Program-made: the position numbers and the translations under genes
Shown: one piece after another, positions 1-12,240 of the stretch
Numbering within the stretch: position 1 is the stretch's first letter
How the letters are laid out: the number at the start of each line of letters is the position of its first letter
Source: Lepus europaeus
Taxonomy: Eukaryota; Chordata; Mammalia; Lagomorpha; Leporidae
Reading direction: 5' to 3'
Length of the DNA: 64,000 nucleotides
Assembly (NCBI RefSeq): GCF_033115175.1
Contig: NC_084832.1
Coordinates: 13,257,342 to 13,321,341 of the forward strand
The notes under the pieces: model-generated
Database searches by the model: none
Seen by the model: only the letters and a program-made list of their open reading frames with translations
What the model was told of the DNA's origin: nothing

Positions 1-292
1 GGTTAAATGCTGTTCAAGATGGCTGCTTCTCACGAGGAGGGGAGTACCTGGGTTTGATTTCTGGCCCTGGCTCCTGACCCCAGCTTCTGCTAACGTGGAT
101 CCCAAGAGGCAATGGAGGTGGCTCGAGGAAGTAGGTTCCTGCTCAAGGAATCAGGGAGACCTGGACTGCGCTCCCAGCTTCTGTCTGACCACTGCTGACA
201 TTTGGGAACGAATCATAGGACAGGCAAGTCCTCTCCCTCTCCACCCTCCCTTCCTCTCTCCCTGCCTCTCAAATAACTAAATAAAAAAAAAT
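1..292 (+). mobile_element. Old CSINE, cut by window start
   Basis: GGCTCCTGACCCCAGCTTC, GCATTTGGGA-like sequence and a CTCTCAAATAACTAAATAAA tail mark the 3' part of a degraded sense copy. Confidence 0.7.
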
Positions 293-429
293 GTAAAAAC
301 AGGAAAAAAAAAAAAAGCAAACTGAAGAAACAAAAAATAAAACAAAAACCCAAGATGGATTTTTAACCCAAAATTTAAAAATCTTGACTATACATAAACA
401 GTTCTATAGTTATTTTTAAAAGCAACTAA

Positions 430-708
430 TCGGGGGCTGTGGCATGGTGGGCATCCCATGTGGGCGCTGGTTCAAGTCGCGGCTGCTCCACTTCCTATCC
501 AGCTTCCTGCTGGAAAAACAGTGCCTGGGAAAACAGTGGCGGTCAAGCGCTTGACCCCCATGGGAGACCCGGAAGAAGCTCCTGGCTCCTGGCTTTGAAA
601 TGGCGCAGCTCCAGCCCTGTTGGCCATTTGGGGGAGTGAACCAGTGGATGGAAGGTCTCACATTCTGTCTCTCTCTGTAATTCTCCTTTCAAATAAATAA
701 GTAAATCT
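430..708 (+). mobile_element. CSINE
   Basis: GGGGGCTGTGGCATGGTGGG head, GGAGTGAACCAGTGGATGGA and a TTTCAAATAAATAAG tail. Slightly deleted at the 5' end. Confidence 0.85.
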
Positions 709-1531
709 CTAAGAAAGCATAAAATAACTATTGTTCAATTACAGAGAAGTGCGTGTTTGATCAAACATTGAGTAGGCAAAAATTTGATATTCAGTGTATT
801 TTTTTCCAAAACTTACATCCGCAGTGTTTTCTCTCTCGCTTCCTGTCTAACAAATCTAAGTAGCTGAGTGTCAGCCGCAGTACGGCGTCCCCAGGCAGAT
901 CCACGCGCACAGGCTCAGCAAGGCGCGTGCGCAGGAAGGCTCGGCTGCACTGTGCGTAGCAGCCCTGCCGAGAGCCAGCCGATGCCAAAGTGCGGCTCAC
1001 ACACACAGAGGAGACCGTACGGCAGGGTGAAGGCAGGCGCTCCGGCTAGTGACAGCACAGAGCAGGCACAGCTGCCCAGGCTCAGAGCCCAGGGCAACCA
1101 CGTGGCCGTCATGTCAACTGAGAAAAGTCACAGCGGGGTGACCTTGCTGAGCGTGTGTGTGAGAGAACTGCCCACAGTCTTAGAGGAAGCCTCGAACCCA
1201 CTTTGCCTGAGCCGGGTCAAGGCCTTCACTCCAGGGGTCCTGCCCTGCCCATGCGGGCTGTGGCCCCCTGCGCCCGGCTGCTCACCCTCGGGCCACCCCC
1301 TCTTGGTCCTGTCGTGTTCCCCACGACTGCCCTGTCGTCAGCCAACCTAAGCACCCAACTGCAGCTGTCCCCGGGTTTGCCGCAATAGCCGTGCGTGCTT
1401 TTCTCTTGTCATTTGTCCTTTATTAGGTGGCGGCCACGAGCCTGGTGAGGAGTGAGGAAAGGTCCGACTTTTCTCTCGTACACTCCAAGACAAGCTCAAG
1501 CACAGGAAGCCAGCATTGAAAGAACATATCC
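709..1531. other. Intergenic, nothing recognised
   Basis: Unique GC-rich DNA with no coding signal or repeat I can name. Confidence 0.5.
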
Positions 1532-1841
1532 TGGGGCTGGCACTGTGGCATAGTGGGTAAAGCTGCCGCCTGCAGTGCCGGCATCCCATATGGGCACCAG
1601 TTCGAATCCCAGCTGCTCCACTTCCGATCCAGCTCTCTGCTATGGTCTGGGAAAGCAGTGGAAGATGGCCCAAGTGCTTGGGCCCCTATACCCTTGTGGG
1701 AGACCTGGAAGAGGCTCCTGGCTTTGGATCGGCCCATCCGGCCTTTGCAGTTATCTGGGGAGTGAACCAGCAGATGGAAGACCTCTCTCTCTGTCTATGT
1801 CTCTGTCTCTAAGCCTGCCTCTCAAATAAATAACTAAAATA
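1532..1841 (+). mobile_element. CSINE, full length
   Basis: GGGGCTGGCACTGTGGCATA head to a CTCTCAAATAAATAACTAAA tail. Confidence 0.92.
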
Positions 1842-2538
1842 AGAAAGAACACATCCTGAAAGATTCCATCTGTAGGAAGTTCAAGACCGGGCAACACTCA
1901 CCTAGGGCGTAGCGCTAACCTGGGGCTGAGACCACATGGGGCCTCTGGGTGCACAAGATGTTCTACTTTGTGCTGGGGGTTACACGGGCACCTTGCTGTG
2001 TGACAATGCACTGGGGTTGTGGCCTCTCTGTGAGTACTGTCAAGGCTTGAACACGATATCCCCAAACACAGCACTGTGGCGCACTCAGGATTTGAAGCTG
2101 CAGGAAATCAAGACGACCCCAGAAGCTAGGAGGCTGCTCCCCCAAAGCACTGCCTTAAAGGAGCTCTGAGCTGGGAGAGCGGGGGCTCACAGACGGCGCC
2201 CGGCCAGGCGTGTCCATCCTGCGCCTGCAGGGCTGTGCTGCCGGACACGGCGGAGTCTCGGGCCAGGGACGCTCAGGGAGAGAGCGCAGGCCCAGGGATC
2301 TCCCAGGACTTGCTCTTCCCACCCTCTCCGTGGGGCATTTTCTTGTGAAATTTTGGCCGAGTGCCCGCATGGCCTGGATCACTCCCGTGGCATTTCCCTT
2401 AAGGGCCTGGTTGTGCGGCAGGTACCTGGGTCTTGTCCCCGTGGCCTGGACCAAGCAAGGGTTTTTTCTCTTAAGTCTTTGATGGTGTCCAGCAGCGTGC
2501 ACTAAACACAGGCGATGCTTGACTCACAGTCACTGATT
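1842..2538. other. Intergenic, nothing recognised
   Basis: Unique sequence between two SINEs. Confidence 0.5.
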
Positions 2539-2551
2539 AAAAGAGAGGAAG

Positions 2552-2864
2552 GGCCGGCGCCGCGGCTCACTAGGCTAATCCTCCACACCCCGGGTTCTAG
2601 TCCCGGTCAGGGCGCCAGATTCTGTCCCGGTTGCCCCTCTTCCAGGCCAGCTCTCTGCTATGGCCCAGGAGTGCAGTGGAGGATGGCCCAAGTGCTTGGG
2701 CCCTGCACCTGCATGGGAGACCAGGAGAAGCACCTGGCTCCTGGCTTTGGATCAGCGCGGTGCACCAGCTGCAGCGTCCATTGGACGGTGAACCAACGGT
2801 AAAGGAAGACCTTTCTCTCTGTCTCTCTCTCTCTCACTGTCCACTCTGCCTGTCAAAAAAACAA
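2552..2864 (+). mobile_element. CSINE, young type, with TSD
   Basis: GGCCGGCGCCGCGGCTCACT head, B-box-like GGTTCTAGTCCCGG, TCTGCCTGTC and A tail. The 13-bp duplication AAAAGAGAGGAAG flanks it at 2539-2551 and 2865-2877. A short deletion removes the CCTTGCGGCGCC segment. Confidence 0.95.
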
Positions 2865-3017
2865 AAAAGAGAGGAAGAAGAAATGATCCCATTCAGTTGT
2901 GACTTCCTCTCTAATGAAGGATGCAGGAGAAAACACAGTAGCTCCGGCTGAGGTTGTCTCCTGTTCTTCGGATGTCACGTCGAAGTGGGAGGTACCTGTG
3001 TCACCTTTTTTTTCTTT

Positions 3018-3342
3018 TTTAAAGATTTATTTATTTTTATTTGAAAGGCAGAGTTACAGAGAGAGAGGGAGTGACAGAGAGAAAGAGATCTTCCATCAGC
3101 TGGTTCACTCTCCAAATGGCTGCAACAGCCAAGGCTGGGCCAGACCAAAGCTGGGATTCTGGAACTCCATCCGGGTCTCCCACGTGAGTGCAGGGGCCCA
3201 AGGACTTGGGCCGTTTTCTGCTGCTTTCCCAGGAGCATTAGCAGGGAGCCGAATCAGAAGTGGAGCAGCCAGGACTCCAACCTATGGGATGCCAGCATCG
3301 CAGGCTGCGGCTTAACCCTCTGCACCCCTCCGCCAGCCCGGG
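3018..3342 (-). mobile_element. CSINE
   Basis: Reverse copy: AAAGATTTATTTATTTTTAT tail side, GGCTGCGGCTTAACCCTCTG near its 5' end. Confidence 0.9.
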
Positions 3343-5555
3343 TCTTCTTTTTCTTGAAGGGCTTTGCTTCAGGGGCGCCGGCAGGTACAGGGTGACTTGT
3401 TCACCTCTTGGGCCTCGGTACCCTCAGCTGCAGCCTGGGTGGGCTGGACAGGAGCCTTGATCGACTCCACCAGGCAGGGGGCTTCTCCCCCAGCTGTCAT
3501 CCCCACGGTGAGCGCCGCGTGGTTCTCAGTGACCTGTGGGTATCTCAACTTCCCATTCAACCTAGCACCTCCCAGAAGTGTGTCCGAGTCCACAGCGGTC
3601 CCCCCCCCCCTGGGGGGGGGGCTGGCACGAGGCGATGCCTCACAGGAAGGCGGCTCTGGGGGAAGTGAGCTGCACGAAGTACTCAGGTCCCTGCCACCAC
3701 TGCCCTGCACCCAGCATATCATCAGGCACCTCTTCTGTGGACCCCTGGCCCAGGCCTAGAGAGACCACAGTGAGCCAGAGCCTCCATACAAACATGGGAG
3801 GTGCCCCGGGACTACAAGGGGAGCATGTAAAGGAGGTGGGAGACTGGGAGCAGTCACGGAAGGCTGCTTGGAGGAGGACTAAGTCTTGTGAAGGAGGGTC
3901 TGAGGGCAGGAGGAGGAGCCAGGGCTGCACCTGTCAGTCAGAGCCCGTTGTATGGGGCAGTGGCAACGGGAGGTAGCAGGTGTTTCAGAGGCAGGGAGGG
4001 GCTGGTATTTCACTGTCCCTTCCCAGCGCCAGGCTGGAGTCCACGTCCTTGGCTCCTGGAAGTCAGGCGCGGGCATATGACCTGTAGCGGCCAATGAAAC
4101 ACGAGTGAATGTGGCCTGGCTGCTTCCGGGGCCCAGAGTGGGCGCACGGTCCACCACACGCTCCCCTCCGCTTCCGTGGTGGGCAATGTCTATGAAACTG
4201 CTCTGCCCAGCCAGGAGCCTCCTCCCGGGTGCCCCTGGCACCCTGAACCCGCACCCTCGGCAGCGCCTGTCCCCTGCTGTGCCAGCAGGCGGGTTCTGTC
4301 CCCCTGCCTCACAGTGAGGTCTGGGTGCCCAGCTGGGGGTGGTGCTCGAGGGTGACGAAATGGAGGAGGGGCGCGGGCAGAGGAAAGACGCAAATACATC
4401 ACTCCCACCCCTGTCCCCCCACACACACCTGTTTCCTCCACAACGGTGTAAGAAAGAGACAGCGCAAGCAGTGCCTTAGTGTGTAGCGATGCCCTGGGCT
4501 AACCCCCGCCAGGGCCGCGGCAGCACAGGGAGAGGAGGGCGCCCAGATCAAGGCGGGAATCCCTGCCTCGTGGAGCCGCCCACGGGGCCCCGCCTGGCTC
4601 AGACAGCAGCCAGGGGGTTCCACGTGGCCCCGGCCCGTGGAACCACAGCCCAGAGTATGCGAGTCCTGCAGATCTGGCCAGACTCCTCCCCGGCCGCCTC
4701 CCCGCCTCCAGCCCCTCCACTGCCTCCTTAAGTCTAAGTGCACCTGTCAGAAGCAGCCTTGAGCAGACCACCCGCTCGGCCTGCCTTTCCCCATCCATTA
4801 GTGGGGTGAGGGCTCCGTGTGGATGGAGAGATGAGCAGGTAGCGCGCCAGCGCCCTCACAGGTGCGCTCAGTTACAGGGGTCCTTAGTTTCAACAATCTC
4901 TGTTCTGGGTCTCTGCCTCTCTGTGTTGACTGGTGCTGGTTCAGGGCAAGGCAGAAGGTGACCAGTGCCAAGGGCAAAGGAGACCCAGGAAGCAGGACAC
5001 ACAGGAAGTCACAAGTTGGGGCCAAATCCCAGGCAGTAGGGAGGGACACTTGCTTTGTTCAGGGCTGTGAGGAGGTGGGAGCGAGGGAAGGGAGGGGGCT
5101 GCCTGGTAGGGGGACCCCTGGAACACAAGAGGGTTCCTGGCAGCCAAGCTTGCGGCCTCGTCTCCGTGGTTAAGCACAAAGCTCTAGGAATGGCCACAGA
5201 CCCCTCAGGGGTAGCCCATGCACTGCTTCCTGGAGCAATGGTTTATAGATGCTCGAAGTGAAACACGTGAGATTTCAAAAGACCTCCTAGAATCCAGCAG
5301 GGTTACCAAAAGGTCAGAGTGGAGTTTTGCTACAACATTACATAAGCTGCTTCATTCACTGTGACATGTCTAGTAGTGACAGTGATTTCAAAGTAGCGAC
5401 GTGCGTGAACAATACCTCAAGGTACCTGTGTCACCGGCAAGGTGTGGCCTCTCTCCGTGACAGTCCCACTTCATGCCACAGCGGCTGGCTGCTCGCATAC
5501 GTGCTCAAAGGCCACATTTCCCCTGGAGTCTGGTGGAAAGAGGTCTTTTTGTTTG
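3343..5555. other. Intergenic, GC-rich
   Basis: No gene. The segment about 4060-4120 (GACCTGTAGCGGCCAATGAA) vaguely recalls an old mammalian repeat but is too short to assign. Confidence 0.5.
3599..3621. repeat. C-run/G-run near-palindrome
   Basis: A run of about 12 C, then T, then about 9 G. It could fold into a GC hairpin or quadruplex. Length is uncertain because such runs are prone to sequencing error. Confidence 0.8.
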
Positions 5556-5874
5556 TTTAAGGATTTATTTTACAGGCAGATTTACAGAGAGAGAGAGGGA
5601 GAGACAGAGAGAAAGATCTCCATCTACTGGTTCACTCCCCAAATGGCTGCAACAGCCAGGGCTGGGCCAGGCTGAAGTCAGGAGCCAGGAGCTCCTTCTG
5701 GGTCTCGCATGTAGGTGCAGGGGCCCAACTATTTGGATTGTCCGCTGTTGCTTCCCCAGGTTCATTAGCAGGGAGCTGAATTGGAAGTGGAGCAGCCAAG
5801 AATTGAACCAGTGCCCACATGGATGCTGGTGTCGCCAGTGGCGGTTTTACCCACTATGCCACAACACCAGCCCC
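5556..5874 (-). mobile_element. CSINE
   Basis: Reverse copy: TTTAAGGATTTATTTTACAG at the tail side, ATGCCACAACACCAGCCCC at the head. Confidence 0.92.
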
Positions 5875-6393
5875 AAGGTCATCTTTTCCCATCCAGGACC
5901 CCAGACCTCCTGAGTTCTGGACCCCTGGACTGGATACTGGCCCTGATACCCCCCCCCCCCAGCTGCTTATTATATAAAAGGGGCAGCAGCAGTTTGTACC
6001 CTGAGGAACTCACCCCCTGGCTGCACACAAAACTGACACTCACCAAGACAAGGGGGCGTCGGGTGGTGACACCGCCGGGCAGCTCAGAAAGGAGGGGCCG
6101 GGGGCTGCCGAGCTGGGGGCAGCGTCTGGTCTGACCCCAGGGGAAGCAGCCAGCGTAGGCAGCCGCTTCCAGGATGGGTTAGAGGCCAGGCCGAGCACAG
6201 GTGCAGGGAGTCCCCTCCGTGTGCCACGCGCTTGCCAATCACGCGAGCACCTGGGCTGACGGCGCGCGCCTGGCTCGAAGCTGTAACTCCACAAATGCTT
6301 AATGAACGAATGAGGAATCAACACAGTGTGTGGGGGGTGTCCTACAATTTCTTGCCGTTCTTGGGCCTTCTAGATCTCTCCTTTTTTTTCTTA
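5875..6393. other. Intergenic, nothing recognised
   Basis: Contains a short C-run near 5950 and otherwise unique sequence. Confidence 0.5.
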
Positions 6394-6742
6394 TTTTTTA
6401 AAAATGTATTTATTTTACTTGAAAGTCAGAGTTACACAGAGAGAAGGAGAGGCAGAGAGAGAGAGAGAGAGAGGAGGGAGGGAGAGAGAGGTCTTCTATC
6501 TGCTGGTTCACTCCCCAGATGGCCGCAACACTGGAGCTGCGCCGATCCGAAGCCAGGAGCCAGAAGACTCCTCCCCGTCTCACACGCAGGTGCAGGGCCC
6601 AAGCACTTGGGCCATCTTCTACTGCTTTCCCAGGCCAGAGAGCTGGATCGGAAGTGGAGCAGCCAGGACTAGAACCGGTGCCCATATGGGATGCCAGCGC
6701 TAAAGGCGGTGGCTTTACCCGCTACACCACAGCACCAGCCCC
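6394..6742 (-). mobile_element. CSINE with expanded GA tract
   Basis: Reverse copy from TTTTTTAAAAATGTATTTAT to ACACCACAGCACCAGCCCC. Confidence 0.92.
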
Positions 6743-6895
6743 TAGATCTCTCCTTTTAACAGGAGCATCCTGAAGGCCTGGAGGACACGAATGGTGTTTT
6801 TGGTGGATTCTGGGAACTGCCCCAGCTCTTCTTTCTGGGGGTGGGGGAGGTGGGGCAGTTTAGGGTAAAAAGTTATGGTAAAGTAGATACTTTTT

Positions 6896-7083
6896 TGAGG
6901 TTCTTTTTAAATGTATTTGAAAGGTAGAGATACAGAGAGGGAAAGACAGACAGACAGACAGACAGACACACACACACACAGAATCTTTCATCTGCTTGTT
7001 CACTCCCCTGCAAGGTTGCACACCTAGGACTGAGCTAGACCGAAGCCAGGAGCCAGGAGCTCCATCCAGGTCTCCCACATGGA
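6896..7083 (-). mobile_element. CSINE, 5' truncated
   Basis: Reverse copy running from TTTTTAAATGTATTTGAAAG to CCAGGTCTCCCACATGG. It contains CAGACAGACAGACAGACACA. The 5' (head) half is missing. Confidence 0.85.
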
Positions 7084-9379
7084 TGGTGGGGGTTCAGAGA
7101 AGGCCCCAGGAGAAAGCAGGCCACTCCCATCTCCAGGACAGCGGCTGAGCCGGGGAGGCACAGTCTTGATCGCCGGAGGTGTTGATGCCGGATCCCTGGC
7201 CAGCAGCCAGCGGAGCGGAGGGAAAAGCCACCGCCTGGGGAGTGAGCAGAGAGGAGAGCCAGCAGCTTCAGCCTCCACCTCCCCTGCAGGGAGGCGCGGT
7301 TTTATTGGCGGTGCAGCCCCTTGCCCGGATCCCAAAGCCCAGGAGACACAGAGCCAGGGTCCAGTCCCCCATCCACCTGCGTGCTCGGGGCTGAGCCCCT
7401 CCGGGTCCCCAGACAGCACCTCCAGACTGACTCAACTCAAGGCGCCCAAAGGGGGCTGAATGGCAGCTCGGTTGTCACATCTCCAGTCTAAATCCCAGCC
7501 TAGGGGTGAGGGGGATGGGGCGTGGCACAGGACCAGAGCTGAAAGGAGCCAGCCCCCTGGAGCGACTTCCTCCTCCTCTTACTGGGAGCCGCTGTAGGGG
7601 CCTGGGGACCCTGCGGCCTGCCGGGAGATCACCGGGCTGACGCCTCCCATTTTCCTTTGTTCTCTTCTGGGCAGCTCACCAGGACCCTCCCTGTTCCAGT
7701 CCGGGCGGAAGGACAGGTCAGGCTGAGGGACCAAGGCCAGAGCCAGCCTCAGGTGGCTGAGCAGGACCTGCAGACGGGCACCTGCTGGGCCAACCCTGGG
7801 TGCCAACCTCAGAAGCCTTCCGCGAGTCCTGGCTTGTTCTTTCCAGGAGGCTGGCAGAGCACCGGTACCAGACGCCAGCCAATGTCCCTCATTGAGCCGG
7901 ACACCCAGGGGTGACCTCACGTCCTGAGGGGGGCGGGGACGTGAGTGGGCGGCTTTGTGCCCGGGAGGGGAGGGTCAAGGACACAGAGCAGCTGTGGGCC
8001 TTCGGGCAGCTGTGGGCCCAGAGGGACTAAAACACAAGCCCCTTGGCGGCTCCAGGAGTCGGCACCCCCTCCCCGACATTTGCATAGGCATCAATGGATG
8101 GAGGAACAGGGCGCACCTGCTACCAGCACAGGGGACGGAGGTCGGGAGCCGGCCCTTCCCAGGGGGCTCTGTTTCTGTCCAGCCTGGCCCTCCCTGGACG
8201 CCCTGCTGTGACAGCTCCCACCCATGGCTAAGGACAGATGGACAGACCAGTTGGGACTTTTCTGTGACTCCCAGCGAGGGCCAGCCTGGTGAGCACTTGC
8301 TTTGTGCTAAGTACCAAGAAAAGGAAGTGGGCGGGGCAGTCTCTGAGGCTCAGGTTGGCCGAAGGGGCAGAGGTCACTGCCCCCTACCCCCGAGGGGGAG
8401 GGGCCGCCACCTGGGCAGCCAGCGGGGAGGCTGAGGAAGGCGGCACCAAGGGCCAGCCCCGAGGCGGGAGCTTGAGGGCCTGGCAGGGCCAAGGCGGGGA
8501 GGCGAAGTGTCCCGGGGCTGGCCCAGGAGGAGTCAGGGAAGGGGACCCTTGCCAAGGGCATTGGTGGGACAGGAGCCGTGAGTCCCAGACGAGCAGCAGA
8601 CACAGTTTCCCCGCAGCCCTGGGACGGCTGCCCGCTCCGTGCGTGGCGCTCCGCGCGTTGGCCTGCTCAGCTGAAGTTGCCCCTTGGCAGCCGGCCGCTC
8701 TCCTCACCCACCTGCTCAGGTTTGGAAGCCCCCACCCTGCTGCCCCCCACCAGGCACGGCCAGCAAGGGGCGCTGGCTTGGGGCAGGAAGGGGGGAGGAA
8801 GAAGAGGCTCCCTCTTGGTTGGGTGTTGGGGGAGGCCCTGGGAGACTGGGGCATTTACCCAGGGCGCTGCTTCTCCAAAGAGCCAGGGGTGTGTGGGTGC
8901 CAGGGAGGCAAACCCAGCTGGGCAAGGAGGCCGGGAAGCAGAGTTTATGCAGGAACTATCGCAACAGCGGAGAGCTCGGGGCAGCCTGGGCTCCCTTCCG
9001 CTACAGGAAGGGCCAAGGTGGGGCGGGGCGGGGATTCCTGGCTGGGAAATACAGCAGCGAGGGGTCCTGTGAGCCCCCTGCCCCCAGCCCACCAGGGCTC
9101 CTGCCGCAGGCCCCCCGCAGGATCTCTGCAAACTGGCTCCGTGGCAGACTCCGTACACCTGGGACAAGGACATCGCCAGGGCTCGGAGCCGGGCTTGGAG
9201 GGCACCTTCGTCAGTGTGTGTGTGCGTGTGCACAGGACGAAGAGTGGGAGCGGATTTCTAGGCTCAGAGAGATGCAGGCAAGGACTGTGGTCTGTGGGGC
9301 CGGTGGGGGCAGGTGAAGGAACGGGTCTCTCTGGAGCCCTCCCCTCCCCCGTCTTCTCTCCTCCCGGGGCTCCCTGTCC
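7084..9379. other. Intergenic, very GC-rich
   Basis: Many long open frames occur on both strands at once (up to 364 codons at 8289-9383), as GC-rich non-coding DNA gives. No motif, splice pattern or homology is recognised. Confidence 0.6.
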
Positions 9380-9612
9380 TTGAAAGGTAGAGTGACACAG
9401 AGAGCGAGCGAGCAAGCGAGCGACAGAGAGAGGTTGTCCTTCAAATGGCTTCAATAGGCGGGGATGGGCCAGGCCCAAGCCAGGAGCCTGGACCTCCGTC
9501 TGGGTCTCCCATGTTTGTGGCGGGGGCCAAGCACTTGGGCCATCTTCGAGTGGGACTGGAAGTGGGGCAGCTGGACTGAGGGACATCGGCATGGCAGGTG
9601 GCTGTGGCACAG
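9380..9612 (-). mobile_element. CSINE, degraded
   Basis: TTGAAAGGTAGAGTGACACA, AAGCACTTGGGCCATCTTC and GGCTGTGGCACAGCCC show a shortened reverse copy. Confidence 0.8.
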
Positions 9613-9744
9613 CCCTGACCTTTTCTGTAGCCACTCCAGGGCACCCATTCTTCCTGTTGTCAAGGCTTGGAGTCTCAGACAAACAACCTGCTTGTGAGAG
9701 AGTTGGAAAAGAACCATACAGAAGTAGCAAAGAGACACTTCCTC

Positions 9745-10037
9745 AGATTTACCAATTTCTTTGAAAAGCAGAGCATCAGAGAGGGAGGGAGAGACAGAGA
9801 GAGAAGGAGAGGTCTTCCACCTGCTGGTTCACTCCCTAAATGCCCACAACAGCCGGGACTGGGCCAAGTCAAAGCCAGGCACCAGCAACTCCCCTGTGGG
9901 TGTCAGGGACCATCATTCTCTGCCTTCCTAAGAGGCTGGACTGAAAGCAGAGGAGCCAGGATTCGCACCTGCTCCCCAAAATGGGATGCTGAAGTCCAGT
10001 GTGGTGGTTTAACCCACTGTGCCTCAATACTGTCCAT
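9745..10037 (-). mobile_element. CSINE, old
   Basis: TTTGAAAAGCAGAGCATCAG, CTGCTGGTTCACTCCCTAAA and TTTAACCCACTGTGCCTCAA. Diverged reverse copy. Confidence 0.8.
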
Positions 10038-10105
10038 GCAAAGGTATAATTGCATGGTTTTTATCATATTTATTGTTATAGAGTTGTTGTGCTTTTTAAG
10101 AATGA

Positions 10106-10432
10106 CTTTTTAAAAAAGATTCTTACTTTTTTGGTTTTCATTTTATTTGGAAGGCACAGAGACAGATACTGAGAGATCTTCCATCCACTGGCCCACTCCC
10201 CAAATGCCCCCAACAGCTGGGGCTGGGTCAGGCCAAAGGCAGGAGCCCGGAACGCCAGTCTGTGTCTCCTGGGTGGGTGGCGGGGACACATATTTGAGGC
10301 ATCAGCCACTTGTCCCCAGGGTACACACCAGCAGGAAGCTGGGTCAGAAGCTAGCACTCAAACCAGGTGTTCTGATATGGGCTGTGGATGTCCCAGGCAG
10401 CACCCAACCGCTGCTCCCGACACCCACCCCTG
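10106..10432 (-). mobile_element. CSINE, old
   Basis: TTTTATTTGGAAGGCACAGA, CACTGGCCCACTCCCCAAAT and AGCAGGAAGCTGGGTCAGAA. Reverse copy with a poor 5' end. Confidence 0.75.
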
Positions 10433-10655
10433 GAGTGCTGTTATATTGTTAGGCCAGAGGAAAGGATAGAGCCCTAATCCCAGGTCCCATTTAGCAATTC
10501 TCACCACACCACTGATTTCCTCAAACAGTTCACAGCCCACAGACAGCAAAGCTGCTACTCTTAGACACCTTCTGAATGTAACCAGTGGCTGGCACAGCAC
10601 TTGAGAAATTCTGGAGAGAGTTAAAAAAGTGTCTTTTCATTTCCGATTTCACAAA

Positions 10656-10656
<1 letters not shown>

Positions 10657-10695
<39 letters not shown>
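10657..10695. repeat. (TA)n microsatellite
   Basis: About 39 bp of uninterrupted alternating AT, followed by a GGTAATATTATATATATC extension. Confidence 0.97.
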
Positions 10696-10697
<2 letters not shown>

Positions 10698-10744
10698 TAA
10701 TATTATATATATCACATCTAATGCAGCATCTTTCTATTTCTTTT

Positions 10745-11417
10745 TTAAAAAGATTTATCTATTTTTTTAAAGATTTATTTATTTATTTTTTGAAAGTCAG
10801 AGTTATATTGAGAGATGGAGAGGCAGAGAGAGAGAGAGAGAGAGAGGTCTTCCATCCACTAGTTCATTTTGGCCACAGTGACCGGAGCTGAGCTGATCTG
10901 GATCCAAAGCCAGGAGCCAGGAGCTTCTTCCAGGTCTCCCACGCAGGTGCGAGGCCCAAGGACTTGGGTCATCTTCCACTGTTTTTCCAGGTCAAAGCAC
11001 AGAGCTGGATTGGGAGTGGATCTGCTGGGACTCGAACTGGCACCCATAAGAGATGCCGGCACTGGAGGTGGCAGCTTTACCTGCTATGCCACAGTGCTGG
11101 CCCCAAAGATTTATCTATTTATTTGAAAGCCAGAGCTACAGTGAGAGAAAGAGAGAGAATCTTCCATCTGCTGGTTCACTCTCCTCATGGCCGCATTGGC
11201 CAGGTCTATGCCAGGCTGAGGCCAGCAGCCAGGAGCTTTCTCAGGATCTCCCACATGGGTGCAGGGGCCCAAGCACTTGGGCCATCTTCTGCTGCTTTCC
11301 TAGGTGCATTAGCAGGGAGCTGGGTGGGAAGTGGAGCAGCCGGGACTTGAACCAGCACCCCTATGGAATGTCGGTGTCACAGTCGGTAGCCCCACCAGTT
11401 ACTCCACACGCCGGCCA
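10745..11417 (-). mobile_element. CSINE split by a second CSINE (outer element)
   Basis: The outer reverse copy begins AAAAAGATTTATCTATTT at 10747 and resumes at 11105 with AAAGATTTATCTATTTATTT, running to CTCCACACGCCGGCC at 11417. The repeated AAAGATTTATCTATTT is the target duplication of the inner SINE. Confidence 0.85.
10767..11104 (-). mobile_element. CSINE inserted into the tail of another CSINE
   Basis: Reverse copy from TTAAAGATTTATTTATTTAT to ATGCCACAGTGCTGGCCCC, flanked by AAAGATTTATCTATTT. Confidence 0.9.
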
Positions 11418-11884
11418 CAGCATCTCTCCTTCTCTGTCTTTATATCTACCTACGATGTAATCCAGCCCCTGGTCTCTCGCTAGCCATCCATCCAGTCTGC
11501 GTTCAGAAGCCTCCTGGGTGCCCCTCTCTCTGCCTTCCAGCCCGACGGCCCTTCCTTGCCCTGTGAAGAGAGGCCCTTCTCACCTCTGCAGACCCAGACA
11601 GCAATTTCCATGGCTGGGTTGACAAGCGGCACAGACTCCAGCAAGGCTCTCTGCCAGGAGGGCACGGCTGGGTCTGACCCAAGGGGGCTGGGGGGCTTGT
11701 GGACCTGGGGCCCTTCTCATCAACATCTCACTGCACATGCCAGCTCTTCTTGCCCTGACTCCATGGCCCCGGCTCTCGGGCAGGCCACACCCATCAGCGA
11801 TGAGAACCGGGAGACTGAGGATGGGCCACACTGGTTTGTTCACTTTGTGCAAATTGTCAAGATGCGCTTTGATGGCTTGCACGT
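11418..11884. other. Intergenic, nothing recognised
   Basis: Unique sequence between SINEs. Confidence 0.5.
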
Positions 11885-12193
11885 ATTTTTAAAAGATTGG
11901 TTTATTTGAAAGGCAGAGTTGTAGAGATGGAGGGAGAGACCCGAGAGAAAGAGAGATCTTCCATCTGCTGGTTTGCTCCCCAAAAGGCTCCAATGACCTA
12001 GGCTGATCCAGGAACCAGGACCTCCATCTAGGGCTCCCACATGGGTGCAGGGACCCCAGCTCTCAGGCCATCTCCCACTGCTTTCCCAGGCACATTAGCA
12101 GGGTGCCGCATTGGAAGTGATACAGCCAGGACTGTGACCAAGGTGCACATGGATGGCAGTGTCTTAACCCACTGCACCACAGCGCCAGACCCA
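11885..12193 (-). mobile_element. CSINE
   Basis: Reverse copy from TTAAAAGATTGGTTTATTTG to GCACCACAGCGCCAGACCC. The flanks share GCMCGTATTTTT. Confidence 0.9.
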
Positions 12194-12240
12194 ATTTGCC
12201 CGTATTTTTGCATGTGTGTATTGTGGTGTAAAAAAGTGGC

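Noticed and set aside
8289-9383. 364-codon open frame on the + strand
   Set aside because: Very GC-rich region with several overlapping long frames on both strands; no domain, and the frame runs to the edge of a SINE.
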